From Acanthaster planci (taxonomy: Eukaryota; Echinodermata; Asteroidea; Valvatida; Acanthasteridae), in the NCBI RefSeq assembly GCF_001949145.1, contig NW_019091476.1, forward strand, positions 1,214,203 to 1,256,857: a DNA stretch of 42,655 nt, written 5' to 3'. The position numbers were made by a program, and so were the translations under genes. Of the stretch, positions 23,555-34,059 are shown piece by piece (within the stretch, counting starts at the first letter, position 1; each line of letters opens with the position of its first letter). The notes below the pieces were generated by a model. That model did not search any database and was not told the DNA's origin. It saw only the letters and a program-made list of their open reading frames with translations.

Positions 23555-23654
23555 ATTGGCTTTGTGTTGGTGAAAAAGTCAAACCAGAGCAGTGGGAGCC
23601 AGGAGATATACCTGCGTGTTCACTCAGCAGCTGCAGCCAGCGAGGGCAAACAAG
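23555..23654 (+). CDS. LLTP exon 2
   Basis: 100 bases, phase 0 to 1, after acceptor CCGTTTTACAAG and before donor CAAG|GTATCG. It encodes an alternating hydrophobic/polar strand pattern, IGFVLVKKSN, followed by QEIYLRVHSA and an Ala/Ser/Gly-rich turn. This fits the paired beta strands that follow the first strand in the N-sheet of vitellogenin-like proteins. One N-glycosylation sequon (NQS) is present. Both splice sites are only moderate. The exon is supported mainly by phase, by pattern and by reading smoothly between exons 1 and 3. Confidence 0.55.
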
Positions 23655-23951
23655 GTATCGTTGTGAAATTTTATCTGCTTTAATCTCTTTCAAAGAGACA
23701 CCCACCAATAATCTGTATATTTACTGGTACTGTCGTCAAAACATTTCAGTGACCAGGCATTTAGGTNTTATTTCTTCTTTCAATTGGAGTTTGGCGCAAC
23801 TGCAAAAACGAATACATGTACATCTTCTAGTTCTATTGCTAAAATGAGTGTCAGGCATGGTGGATCGATCGAACAAGTACATGTGAAACGATCAAGGGTC
23901 AAAGTTAAAAGTAACATCGCCCAAGCGTGACAAAAAAAACCCCAAGGGTAA

Positions 23952-24045
23952 CGCACGACGGGCGACGCGCGACGCACGACGCACGACGGACGACGCACGA
24001 CGGGCGACGCGCGACGGACGGCGCACGACGGGCGACGCACGACGG
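23952..24045. repeat. CGACG-type tandem array
   Basis: Tandem variants of GCACGACGGGCGACGC and related 5-6 base words, much more GC-rich than its surroundings. It has the same word composition as the inverted pair at 13.5 and 15.5 kb but lacks their unique tails. The minus-strand frame rich in VVRR is a by-product of the repeat. Confidence 0.85.
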
Positions 24046-25223
24046 CAGATATGGAATTCCATAATAAGGTCAGTTTGGGGGTATTTTCAAGCATAACTGG
24101 TTATTTTCTTCCCGTGTCATCTTCCCCTCTTTCTGTTGCTCTCTCCCCTTTTTCATTCTCATTTTTTCCCCAGGGGACCTTGCCCTTACCCCGTTAACGC
24201 CCGCACGTCCTCCAATTTTAACCTACAGACTGTCTAAACAAACCGATTTGTGATAATGAAATTACGAATTCATAGCTATGACTACACTTTGACAGATGTT
24301 AGACTTTACCTGTTCCTGTTAAATATTCTTTTCTCGCAGCTAATCGATCCGAACGTATGCATAATTTAAATACAACAGAAAATACAGTTTATGACCTGAT
24401 TTTTCAGCTGCAGAAAAGAAATGTTACCACGAGTATCGGTACAAATCATAAGCTTTGTTACACAAGTGTTCCTGCGTTGAACGAAAGTGTAGCATTGTAT
24501 GCATGCGAGTGCCATGTGATCTCAGCGCAATCACGACAGTACTAGAATGTCGTAAAACTTCTGAAATATTTATATGCGTGTTCATGACTCCGAGTCGAAG
24601 ACCTAAGATTTGCCCAACATATCGTAGCTTCTGGGTATGTAAATCTCACTTCCCTGGCTGTGTAATTACCGCTGAAGAGAGATCTATAAGTCAGGATACT
24701 GCTATTAGAGCGATTGTGAGGACTCAAAACTGCCCGTTGTCGTGGGATTTTGTGTTGTGTTCTGGGAACCGTGTCTTTACGGTCTACTTCAAAATACAGA
24801 TGACTAGTGTTTCGTGTGCGCTGGAGATCTGTAGCGTGGGATGGTCCCATATTTTATTTTATTAAGGATCGAGCTACAGACTCTTTAAACTTCCTGATTT
24901 CCTCCGGACTCGATCGTTTTAAATTTTAACTACAGTAAGAATGCCTGCCTCAAGACCTTTTCCGTGTAGGCTCCATAAAGTATACTGCAGTCCGCCAAAT
25001 ACTTTATAGCACGGCTGTGTCACAAGTGTAACTTTATTACACATTCTTCAGATCTCCGATATGCATAATAAAAATCATCTCACTAATTTTTTCCGGTACG
25101 TTATCTGTATACGCCTTGCTTGATTTCAGACTGAGAAAATGTCTAAGATTTCTAATGACATAGATTCGATAATAGGTTGGAGAATTTTTGGACTACTAAT
25201 GCATTTAGATGAAGATTGGTTCA

Positions 25224-25255
25224 GACACTCGAAGACAAATGTGTCTTCGAGTGTC
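25224..25255. repeat. Perfect 14 bp hairpin
   Basis: GACACTCGAAGACA, loop AATG, TGTCTTCGAGTGTC: a perfect stem of 14 pairs, 56 bases upstream of exon 3. Confidence 0.9.
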
Positions 25256-25311
25256 AAATTTACAGATAATTTCGCATCTTTATTTACCATATCGTCATTG
25301 TTTTTACGCAG

Positions 25312-25345
25312 TGCTTCTGCACGAGGAGAGAGATTTTAGCAAGTG
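25312..25345 (+). CDS. LLTP exon 3 (34-base micro-exon)
   Basis: A 34-base exon between a strong acceptor (CATTGTTTTTACGCAG) and a consensus donor (AAGTG|GTAAGT). It takes one base from exon 2 and leaves two for exon 4, giving V-LLHEERDFSK-W. The tryptophan codon is completed by the first base of exon 4. It forms the link just before the family's F-x-x-NG-x-I-G strand. Phase, splice-site strength and reading all agree, but an exon this short needs transcript support. Confidence 0.5.
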
Positions 25346-25667
25346 GTAAGTTTTCAATGATTTGCAAACTATATAGCTGTTTCGACACATGCATGCCAAC
25401 TGTACCCTAGGGCTGCTTCCTTTTTCCGGCAAACGTTTTCAAACCTATTTTAAGTCGTCACTTCGCTTATGTGTTGTTATCAGGATTATAATAAGCAGCG
25501 ACAATTTCAGAAAATGTGGGTGGAGCATGACAAACAAAACTTATCATTGGCTGGAATGTAAGAAACATTCCATGTACGTGGCTGAAAGCTGATAGGCTGA
25601 ACTAAATCTAGCCTAATGGAAGAAGATAGCTGTTTTCACCATAAATTAGCGCACAAGGGAGGGAGCA

Positions 25668-26080
25668 TAGACTTTTCACTAATAAATTCATAATTTATGC
25701 ACGCATGCGCACAGATGACCTTGGCAGTACGAAGTGTGAGCGGGCCATTGAAAACGTACAGGCCTGGGGTGCGATTTTAATACTATTCTTTCAGATATTC
25801 TTGCTTTAATCATGTTTTTCTTCAGAAAATCCCATTAAATCGTGTTTTCCATTAGTTTCTAATCGAAGCGGAATTTTTAATGCTCTGTTAAAAAAATTCA
25901 CAAGCGTGAGTTTTCCTGTGCGCACGAAAATTGCCTTACTAAGCCGGTCTCCTTTTTTGCTGTTTTACAGAAAAACCTGAGAGAAAATGATCAAAATCGC
26001 ACCCCTGTCATTTTCAATGGCCCTTACCGCCAAGACCATTTGTGCGCATGTACAATTGTGAATTTACAAGTGGAAAGCAT
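25668..26080. mobile_element. MITE with about 100 bp terminal inverted repeats
   Basis: The two ends are inverted copies over about 100 bases. Shared blocks include TAAATTCA, ATGCGCACA, CTTGGC, GGGCCATTGAAAA, ACAGG and GGGTGCGATTTT. The middle is AT-rich with no transposase. Exact termini are uncertain by about ten bases because the similarity fades gradually. Confidence 0.75.
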
Positions 26081-26981
26081 ATGATAACTACCCTTTTGCA
26101 AAGACCAAATGCATCTCTCAGCAGACTCACAGTGTTTTATGCAAATAAGCTTCTGACTAGTCAGATTACAGTGTATGTAAATTTGTATGCCAGAGTGACC
26201 GGCTGGATTCCTCTGTAGTGCTATTGTGTTTGGGCGTGGCCTTCTGGCCTTGTATAGTTCATGAACAAAATGTATATGTATGAAGTACATGTAGAGTGGC
26301 CAGGCAGCCAAGGGTATTTGAACTGTCACCTTTGGTGAATCTAATATATATATTTCGTTTAGATAATTTAATGATTTGATACTTATATACGACAGTCATT
26401 CATTAGGTAATTACTTAGGCCTGAGCAATAATTATGTCAGTCAAATAATCTGTGATGATCTTCCGAATTCCTTAGGCTGCTTTTTGTGTAATCGTGGCAT
26501 ATTGATCAAAATGTTCATTTGCCTTCATGGTGTTTCAATTAGCCTCACTTGAAATACGTTAGATTGATAAGTGCATTCTATTTTAACATAATTTATTTAG
26601 CAATCATGTGCGACTGTATAACATAGAGAAAAGCGATAATAAGTTCCGGTTATTTTATCATTTCGTTTTGCTAATTGGTTCACTTCGGTTTTATTCGGTT
26701 TGTTTCAGCTGGCAGTTTGTTCTTATGGAGTGAAATTAAACTGCATTAGCAACAGCAGAAATTTGGACTTTTGGCTGGTCACTATACTTCCCGTTAAAAA
26801 GAAAAGAAACAAGGGCAGAGGGATGGAACTCTCACTTTTATTTCTGTTTCCTCAGGATAAAAACATCTCGCAGTCCTGTTTAGGGCCAAGCACCTTAATG
26901 ATGGGTCGCTGCACAAGAGAAACCAAGGCATTCACCACACAGTCACCTAAGATAACATTGGAGCTGCAGGCTATGTTGGCC

Positions 26982-27009
26982 TGCGATCACATGCATGCGA
27001 TCACATGCA
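26982..27009. repeat. Exact 14 bp tandem duplication
   Basis: TGCGATCACATGCA occurs twice head to tail. The unit contains TGATC-like and ATGCAT palindromic pieces. Confidence 0.9.
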
Positions 27010-28076
27010 CAGTACGGGGCTTCGCAAGGGAGGGGTGCCTCACCCACCCCTCAAAAAAATAAATAAATAAAAAAAATCTGAAAGGGGAAAAAGAGGAAAG
27101 GGAATGAACTTGAAAATTTGCTTTAAAAATATCTCAAAATAAGTCCCTTTCAACCACTGACGGTTTGTCAGTTTGATGCTGATGAATACAGCGTCCTGTG
27201 GAAAAAAATAATGTACATTGTGCTGGTGACACTATGGTTTCCAACATTGATCTAATGCATAGCTTTCTAAATTATTTAACTAACCATAATAAAGGGGATC
27301 GGCGCTGTCGCTTTAGGCTAATTGAGAGTGAGGTCTTATTATTCCTCTTAGTCCCATAGCAGACAAGCTCGGGGTTTTCAAAAGGATGTGATTGGCCCAA
27401 AATTGGGCACCTTGTCACAACAAGGTAATTGTAATAGAGTTATAAAAAACATGAAGCAGAATGGAACCTAAAATGGAAAGAGGCAGAGGGACATGAGGGC
27501 GGTAGGAAAAAATGATGGAGCTCCTGTGGTGATATACGGGGGCTTCGAAAACAATGGTGCTTGTTTCGGACACTTTATTTTTCCAAAGATTTGTTCACTT
27601 CCATGTAAGAATACAAGCACAGATTGACGACAGATTTATTCTAACAGTCCCCTCTACAAATTAGCAATAAAAGTACAAAGCACTTCAACGGCTTTTCCTG
27701 AACAACGCACATTTTTACCCTCCTTAATTTAATATTATTGTCTCTGTTTGTCCCGTCTATAGACAGATTGAAACCGCGGAAATCTTTATAAATATATCAC
27801 ACAGAACTTCACTTGAATTTTGTCAACGCTGACGGGCATGTTTACAGTCGAGGCCTACTACTGCTTTGCACGATCACCTGTGCACAAAATAATGTCAGGC
27901 GGTTTTATATTACTTTCACCAAGAACTCATAGATGTCACTGTACAAAAACTGTGTCATGTGCCCCTTCCCGGGATCACCACTTGAGGACTTTTCTTCCTA
28001 ACTGAACCATTTAATTCAGAGTGTGGTTTTCAGGAAATAGGCCTATACTGAAATATATTTCAAACTCCCGTTGTAG

Positions 28077-28215
28077 GTTCTCCTTTGACATCAACGAGAA
28101 CGGAGCAATTGGTCAGGTATTCCACCCGCGTGATGAGGACAATCACGTGATAGAGGCCAAGAAAGGTCTGGTCAGCCTGTTAGGTGGTAACCTGCAACAT
28201 CCTCCTGAAGAGAAG
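28077..28215 (+). CDS. LLTP exon 4: N-G-x-I-G strand and KKGL helix
   Basis: 139 bases, phase 2 to 0, after acceptor AACTCCCGTTGTAG and before donor GAGAAG|GTACGG. It encodes FSFDINENGAIGQVF, then a HPRDEDNHVIEAKKGLVSLL segment. The pattern F-x-x-NG-x-I/V-x-x-V/F followed by E-D-x-x-V-x-x-x-K-K/R-G-L/I-x-S/N-L-L/F is the most diagnostic part of the Vitellogenin_N/MTP N-terminal domain, where it forms a beta strand and the following helix. This exon anchors the family assignment. Confidence 0.75.
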
Positions 28216-28594
28216 GTACGGTAGGAACTAAAACGGAACATTATGATTATTACTATGATTACAATGTAGTGACAAGTTTTCCAGTTCAGAGCGCTTAATG
28301 TTTGAATTTGTTTGAAACAAGTTTGGAAACTTTCTGTTTTTAGTGATTCTGACCTGAATTATTTCCCCTGGTTTAGCTCTAATATTTGTTTAGAAGATAA
28401 GCTCAGTTAATCGATATTTTTGATAAATATGCCACACAAAACGCAATTGACGAAAACCAAAGCATACGGCGAAAACACATAAGCAGGGCATGGAATCTAC
28501 CGCCAGCTCTTCAAAACGCATCAAATTCTCCAGTGAAAGCAATAACATAAGAATTTTAGGACTATAGCACCTAGCAATTTAATCTTATTCTTAG
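28216..28594 (+). other. LLTP intron 4
   Basis: 379 bases of AT-rich sequence. Nothing recognised. Confidence 0.6.
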
Positions 28595-28759
28595 AGGCAG
28601 GCAAGTGGCTGGAACTATGACAGCAAAGACAGGGGCCATGAGGGTGATCACGAGGCGTCCTACACCGCTCAGATGGCACCAGGCAACGATGGGATCATCG
28701 TCTTCACTAAGACTAGACGTACCCACCCAATACCCTATGGCAAAACCAAACACCAAAAG
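28595..28759 (+). CDS. LLTP exon 5: HEASY strand and V/F-x-K-T-R strand
   Basis: 55 codons, phase 0 to 0, after acceptor TAATCTTATTCTTAG and before CAAAAG|GTATGG. Key features are W-N-Y near the start, an acidic DRGHEGDHEASYTA stretch, DGIIVFTKTRR and a basic PYGKTKH tail. In vitellogenins, apoB and MTP the KKGL helix is followed by an acidic region, a short tyrosine-containing strand and a V/I-x-K-x-(K/R) strand, as here. An alternative acceptor six bases downstream (28601) would drop two residues without changing frame. The cysteine normally placed in this strand pair is absent. Confidence 0.72.
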
Positions 28760-29493
28760 GTATGGGCGAGTTTTTGTCTTCAACTCTCGGTTTGGTCTCT
28801 GCCTATGGCTTCATAAGTCAGTGTTGTGAATCTATTATTAGCCTCAGTCTGAGACAATTTTATGATAAAGGTTGGTTTTTTATGCGTGGCTGGGATATCG
28901 ATTGGTTTGGTCAGTTGCATTTGGAGGTAATTCTCGAGCCTGAGACAAAGCGCAAAATGGAGACAATAAAGATTAGTTCAAAAAGGCCTTCATTGGTATT
29001 ATTTCGGCTAAGATGGAGAATGCCTAATTTTATTATTTTTGATGAGTTTCTCATGTCCCCTTGCTAAGTTTTAAAAAGTTACACTATTTTGGTCTTTTTT
29101 CCAACTGAAAATGTATTCTAAAATGTCCATCACGCATTATGATCAATCCTGGTTTATACTACATGAAGTTGAACTATATATACAAAAATAAAAACTGCAC
29201 TGCGAAGAATTGTAATACATATTTAGCAGAATTAATCTGAGTGTTATTCTTTGGGCACAAATAGACCAAGAAATAGGGAGGGGTCACTTTTTGAATACCT
29301 CTGAACGTGGAAAAGATGACAGATTTCTTTTTCCGTTAATACTATGCAAACAGACAAAAATGATGGTAACCTATTGCAGATTCTTGGATTCTCGCTTCCA
29401 CACCGCACTTTTGAGAAGTAACCCCCTCATTATTCAATACTTAACATTTTTGTCCCAATCTTTCTAACATTTCTTTCCCAACTGCTCAATTAG
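28760..29493 (+). other. LLTP intron 5
   Basis: 734 bases. A plus-strand frame at 28762-29067 runs on from the exon region but has no family resemblance. Nothing else recognised. Confidence 0.55.
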
Positions 29494-29579
29494 GAGATTC
29501 ACTATAACCCAGGTCTGCAGTTGCCAGAGATAGTTAAGACACGGGATCAATTTGATGCTCCTCGAGAGTCGGCACCAGG
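29494..29579 (+). CDS. LLTP exon 6
   Basis: 86 bases, phase 0 to 2, after acceptor AACTGCTCAATTAG and before the consensus donor CCAGG|GTAAGTG. It encodes EIHYNPGLQLPEIVKTRD and an acidic DAPRESAP end. It continues exon 5 and would belong to the variable loop after the K-T-R strand. No strong family motif of its own: phase, donor quality and position support it. Confidence 0.58.
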
Positions 29580-29856
29580 GTAAGTGTTTTTGTTTTGTGT
29601 TATATTTGTTTTTTTTGTGTGGGTGTTTTTATTATCGATGATTTGGAGGTGTTCCCCTTGTATTTTGGAGGAGTAAAGTTGATGAGTACATTTAGTCCCA
29701 CTGTCAAAATTTGCCTTAACTGCCGAATATTCGCCTTGGCTTTAAGTTCTTGTTTATCTTCTTGTTTGACTGTCTCATGATTAGTGCCAATCGTGCTTTT
29801 TAGTGATGATTCTCCACTCTGATTATCATGGAACTGAATCAACCCTCATGTCACAT

Positions 29857-30311
29857 TGGTCATGTTCGGGCGGCCAGTTCTTGACACGGGTTTCTTGTTC
29901 TCGCTCTCGAATGGCGGGAACACGAACCCAGCCCACTGTTCTGGGAACAGGATCACACACCACCTCCTCGTCAGGGTTTTACAGGAACACACAGGAAAAA
30001 GAGATTTTGTTTTTTGAACAGCTGCAAAAAACAGCAATATGGCTCACAAAGTGGAAGACAATAGGAAGCTTAACAAAATTAACAATAATCATTTTTCTGT
30101 AGCACAGAAATGAGAGTCCCTTTTAAATAGAAAAGAATTCAGCCCAGCTTTCCAAAGCTTACCCTAAAATAACGTACATGGATCCCGCCATGTTGCATGC
30201 AACAACCAGCTATAACCGGCTGAACGTTCCCGGCATTCGAGCGGCTGACTAACGAACATCAAAGCGAGCTGTTCGTGAACTTACGAGAATAAGCCGCCCG
30301 AACTCAGCCAT
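29857..30311 (+). mobile_element. MITE family A, copy 2 (complete)
   Basis: Terminal inverted repeats share GTTCGGGCGGC, then a C/T-rich spacer and a CTCGAATGGCGGGAAC-like block (left 29862-29930, right 30190-30311 on the other strand). The right half aligns with 2594-2820. About 455 bp, without a transposase. Confidence 0.65.
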
Positions 30312-30363
30312 AGTGTGTGTGTGACAGAGATATAATATCTGCTATATTTCTTTTTAAGAAATA

Positions 30364-30623
30364 TACGGAAGCGTATTTTGGACACGACTACAAAAAGGTT
30401 TGACTCACTTTTTCGCTGGGCAGACTACCAATAATTTGTCCAGGCGGATTATCAAGTCGCCCTGGTGGATTACTATTCCGCCTGGGCGGATTAGTATTCC
30501 AACGGCGCGGCTTAATGACAAAATTGTGAAACACTTAGGCATAATCCGCCAATGTGAAATAGTTCCACCCAGGCGATTTAATAAGGTAAAAAAATTTACT
30601 CATGTCCTAAATACGCTTCCGTA
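30364..30623. mobile_element. 260 bp MITE, TIR TACGGAAGCGTATT, 6 bp target duplication
   Basis: Terminal inverted repeats TACGGAAGCGTATTTTGGAC (left) and the complement of GTCCTAAATACGCTTCCGTA (right), about 25 bp. Flanking direct repeats GAAATA occur at 30358-30363 and 30624-30629. The middle contains repeated GGCGGATTA words. No coding capacity. Confidence 0.75.
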
Positions 30624-30789
30624 GAAATAGGCTGTCATCATGTGAGATTAATTCTCTCGCTCCCGTCAATATGAACAGTTTCGGAAAGTGAAAGCCGAAC
30701 CTGCATGGACTTATAGGCCTATTGCTAATGACTTCCGGAATTTGTGCGTCGAATCATATAAGCCAATAGTGCTCTCCATGACTGTATCG

Positions 30790-30897
30790 TACAGAAGGGT
30801 ATTGCTGCCAACACGAAAAAAATATTTTATCTCGTGTAAACAACTTATTATCAACGAGACAAACTATTTTTTTGCGTTGGCAGCAATACGCTCCGTA
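30790..30897. mobile_element. 108 bp hairpin MITE related to the previous one
   Basis: Almost entirely two inverted arms of about 45 bases (shared GTATTGCTGCCAAC, an A-run, then TCTCGT) around a short loop. The right arm begins TACGGAGCGTATTG, close to the TACGGAAGCGTATT of the element at 30364. Flanks GTATCG and GTATCT match at five of six bases, consistent with a decayed 6 bp duplication. Confidence 0.7.
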
Positions 30898-31959
30898 GTA
30901 TCTTGCATATACTGCAAGTCATTAAACCCCTGTGAATAAGGACTCAGGCGAAATTTTTAAACCATTCCGGCTCATGCTCGGGTCTGGTGGCAGGCTTCAG
31001 TTTCATGAACTAATTAATTAGTCTCCGAATTCGGACTTTGGTTTTCCTCGTCAAGACTTTTTTTCAGACGTTGTATGTGTTGTAACGTATGTGTGCATAG
31101 GTTTGGCAGCAAAACCACCGAGTTCAATGATATGTGCACTTCTACTAATCGACTTGAAGTTAACCATAATAGTAACATAATGGAGATTACTGATTCCCTA
31201 GCCCATATAATTTGGATAAATGTGATTAATTCAAACCATAAATGATGCAAATGACGAAGGTCTATCGCCCACCTATGATGACACTTCTCTATTGAACATT
31301 ACGACAATTATTGACTTCTTCTACTGTTCCGGTTGTATAGAACACATGAGGGTCATCTTGGTAAATGGAATTCCACTTCAGTAAGCAAGAATATGTGTAA
31401 TCTGCTCATTAGCTCAAATTTTACATGTACTTTAAATACAGTAAAAGTTCTTAACAATAACCATGCCTAAAGTTAATCAGATAAATTACAATAATAGAAA
31501 AAAATAAAAAATAATAGGAAGAAAAACACAATAAAATTCAGTGCAGCATTATTTCAAAGACAGATGAAAAGCACATTACAAAAGAGGAAAATAGGCCTAA
31601 ATACAAACCGAGAACGGGAAATCGAAAAGGAAAATCATGTTTGAAAACATGTAAGGCAATTGGCGTATACATGACCCCTTTTCGTGAATGATCTGTTCCT
31701 TGTGAAGCTCACGGCTGGCTCCATCCGGAGCTATCGGCGGCTGGACTGTGTGCCCTGGGGAGGGATGCATGGGCCCATGATGAATCCCACAACTTCATTT
31801 TGACAAGCCTAATAATGGTCACAGAGCATAGCAAAGTGTGTACGTTTACTTTTTGAACAAAGCGGTGGTCATGAGTGTAATAATTATCACTCCGATCCTC
31901 GACCACCTACCAGGGGTGTGTTTTTTAAATTACATATAACTTTCTAGGGAGACACCATA

Positions 31960-32769
31960 TACTAAGCTACTTACGCTCCACTGCTCTGACTCCATCCCGG
32001 CCGCATAGAGAGGATCACCCACCTACGAGACGTACGACATCCCTCATCAGCCCTTTCTGCGCAACACACCTCATCATTATCTCCAACTCCACCCAGTTCG
32101 TCGACCTTACCAGGAGACCGGCCTACTCTTAAACGCACTGGCATCATGGTGAGCTTTGATGTAGTCTCACTTTTCACCAACGTACTGAAACGAACGCACT
32201 CACTAGCCAAGCAACGACTCGACAATGATTCCAGCCTCTCCACGCGTACTTACAGCCCCACCCAAGTCGCCAAACTCATCCGCCTATGCGTAGGCTATTT
32301 TCCAACTACTTCGAGTTCCAAGGCAAGTTCTCAGAGCAATCGGCTGGGACCTCCGTGGGATCTCCTATATTCCCAGTCCTAGCCGACATCTTCATGGAAG
32401 AATGTAAGACATCCTCACTTCTCGCCGCAGACTATGAGCCCACCATTTACGTTGACGCATCCGTCATCTCACCTCACGGCCAAGATCTCTTTACACCCGA
32501 GCAACCAGCATCCCACTGTCAAGTTCACGATGGAGCAAGAAGAAGATGGCAAGCTCTCGTTCCTTGACGTCCACCTCTCTAGAAACCCAGATGGGTCACT
32601 CCACCACCTCGTACAGGGCAAGCAAACCTATAACACCGACAGCTATCTCCACAACAGACCCTTCCCCCACGGGTCAGCACCCTCGACCGCCGCGCCTATG
32701 AGATCTGCTAAGAGAAAACCACACCAAGAACTACAACGCATCAAGACAGCTATCAAGTTGAATAGATAG
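31960..32769 (+). pseudogene. Penelope-like retroelement reverse transcriptase, broken
   Basis: Three overlapping frames keep the order of Penelope RT motifs: VSFDVVSLFTNV (about 32146-32185); then a frame change near 32300; then YFEFQGKFSEQ and GTSVGSPIFP leading to ADIFMEE; then a YVD catalytic box reading YVDAS where two Asp are expected; then after another shift FTMEQEEDGKLSFLDVHLSR and a T-D-S-Y-L box. FTMEx(E/D)-x-LxFLD is characteristic of Penelope-like elements. There is no intact frame and no endonuclease domain. Frameshifts and the lost Asp make it non-functional. It is oriented with the host gene. Confidence 0.75.
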
Positions 32770-32787
32770 GCCTACTACCCTGAATTG

Positions 32788-32841
32788 GCCTGAATTTGTT
32801 TCTTATTTTCTCATTTAAATAAGAGACCAATTCAGGCTAAT
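32788..32841. repeat. Imperfect hairpin after the Penelope relic
   Basis: GCCTGAATTTGTTTCTTATTT and AAATAAGAGACCAATTCAGGC form a stem of about 20 bases with two or three mismatches and an 8-base loop. Confidence 0.6.
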
Positions 32842-34059
32842 GTTATTTGCATATAAAAAGGTCAAGACGATGAATAAAAAAAATGTGATTGAAGTATGAT
32901 GCCAGGAGTCTGTGGGCACACTTTGGGGAATTTGCATGTTCTTTGGACGTATTTCAGTTAACATGCAGGGAGCTTGTTGAATTACAGGTAAAACACGTTA
33001 GCCAAACAACTGATGTTTCATTTCCTTGCCATTTACCATGATTAAGAAGTGCAAAGTAACTAAAGAAATGGGCCCAAGATGAAAAAAAAGATACTCCTGT
33101 TTTTTACCTCAATTATGTTAGGAACGACAGTGTCAATTGATGATTGTTAGAGCAGAACCCAATGTTAGGCCAGCACATGCAGGTGCACGTAGGCAGCACG
33201 CGCGAAAGTGGGGTTGATCATGAGCAGCGATAACTATGCACTTCCTATTATATGGGCTGTGGCGAATATTATGTGGTACGAAAAAAAATCGCATACCGGC
33301 GCATTCCATCGCAAACTCGCAACGTGACACTCATCAGTTTGCCTTCAAAATTGCACATACACTCAGCTTCGTTACGTCTCCAGCTTCAAGTTCCCAATTT
33401 CTACCTTCCAAACATGTGTCTGTTAGATTCTGTTTTGTTCTTGTTTTCTGTATTGAAATCTGTGTTTTCCAAGGCTGTTTTTTCTCCTACACATTTTCTG
33501 ACTGTTTTTCTGGGACTCACAATTTCTTCTAAGACTGTTTTTGAGGGGCTTGACCTTACCGAAGCTTCACAACATATCCTTTAACCTCTGCGTGACCTTT
33601 GGGGTTGTGGGAAATTTGATTTCACAGTTTGAACACTCAGCAGTAGGATTGGAGCTCAGTGCTTGCTCATGCCATCTGATAAGTACATGTACTCACTGTT
33701 TTTAGTCTAAAGTAAGGTAGGAAAGGGTGTATATTAACAGATTAAGAGACAGAAATTTTTACTGCACCATTAGTGTTTTGTTGATTTGTGTGGTCAAATG
33801 GTTTATTTGTCATGTCTGTCAATTGTCTGTAGGCCTGCTGTCACTGTCAGTCATATCAGTGCACGCATGTGTTGTTGTGTTGGCAATGGGGAAAAGCAGT
33901 GTACAGAAAAAAACAGTGTGTAGAAAGTTGTCTACTATTAACCTGCAGTATGAAATGTATACAGTATACATTTGGAGGGTTTGGATGGTGAAGTGCCAAT
34001 CAGCTAGTTAGGTTTATAGTTACATCAATGTAGTCTGTTCCTTGCTCTATGGTATAAAC

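Larger units (their letters stand above)
23655..25311 (+). other. LLTP intron 2
   Basis: 1.66 kb. Carries the CGACG array (23952-24045), an ambiguous base at 23767 and a perfect hairpin at 25224-25255. Overlapping frames on both strands at 24455-24865 have no recognised product. Confidence 0.5.
25346..28076 (+). other. LLTP intron 3
   Basis: 2.7 kb. Contains a 400 bp MITE (25668-26080), an exact 14 bp tandem duplication (26982-27009) and an A/AAT-rich tract near 27050-27080. Frames such as 26700-27062 follow a good acceptor but fit no phase of the gene. Confidence 0.5.

Noticed and set aside
24455-24865. 136- and 102-codon frames on opposite strands in intron 2
   Set aside because: Long but without recognisable motifs or splice signals in phase with the gene. 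Left unassigned.
26700-27062. Possible extra lipid-transfer exon after a good acceptor (TTTGTTTCAG)
   Set aside because: In the phase needed after exon 2 or 3 it meets a stop quickly, and the open frame shows no family pattern.
27808-27910. Frame ELHLNFVNADGHVYS as an alternative exon before exon 4
   Set aside because: It reads in phase from exon 2 but has no donor of the right phase before its stop, and it would duplicate the NG strand already in exon 4.
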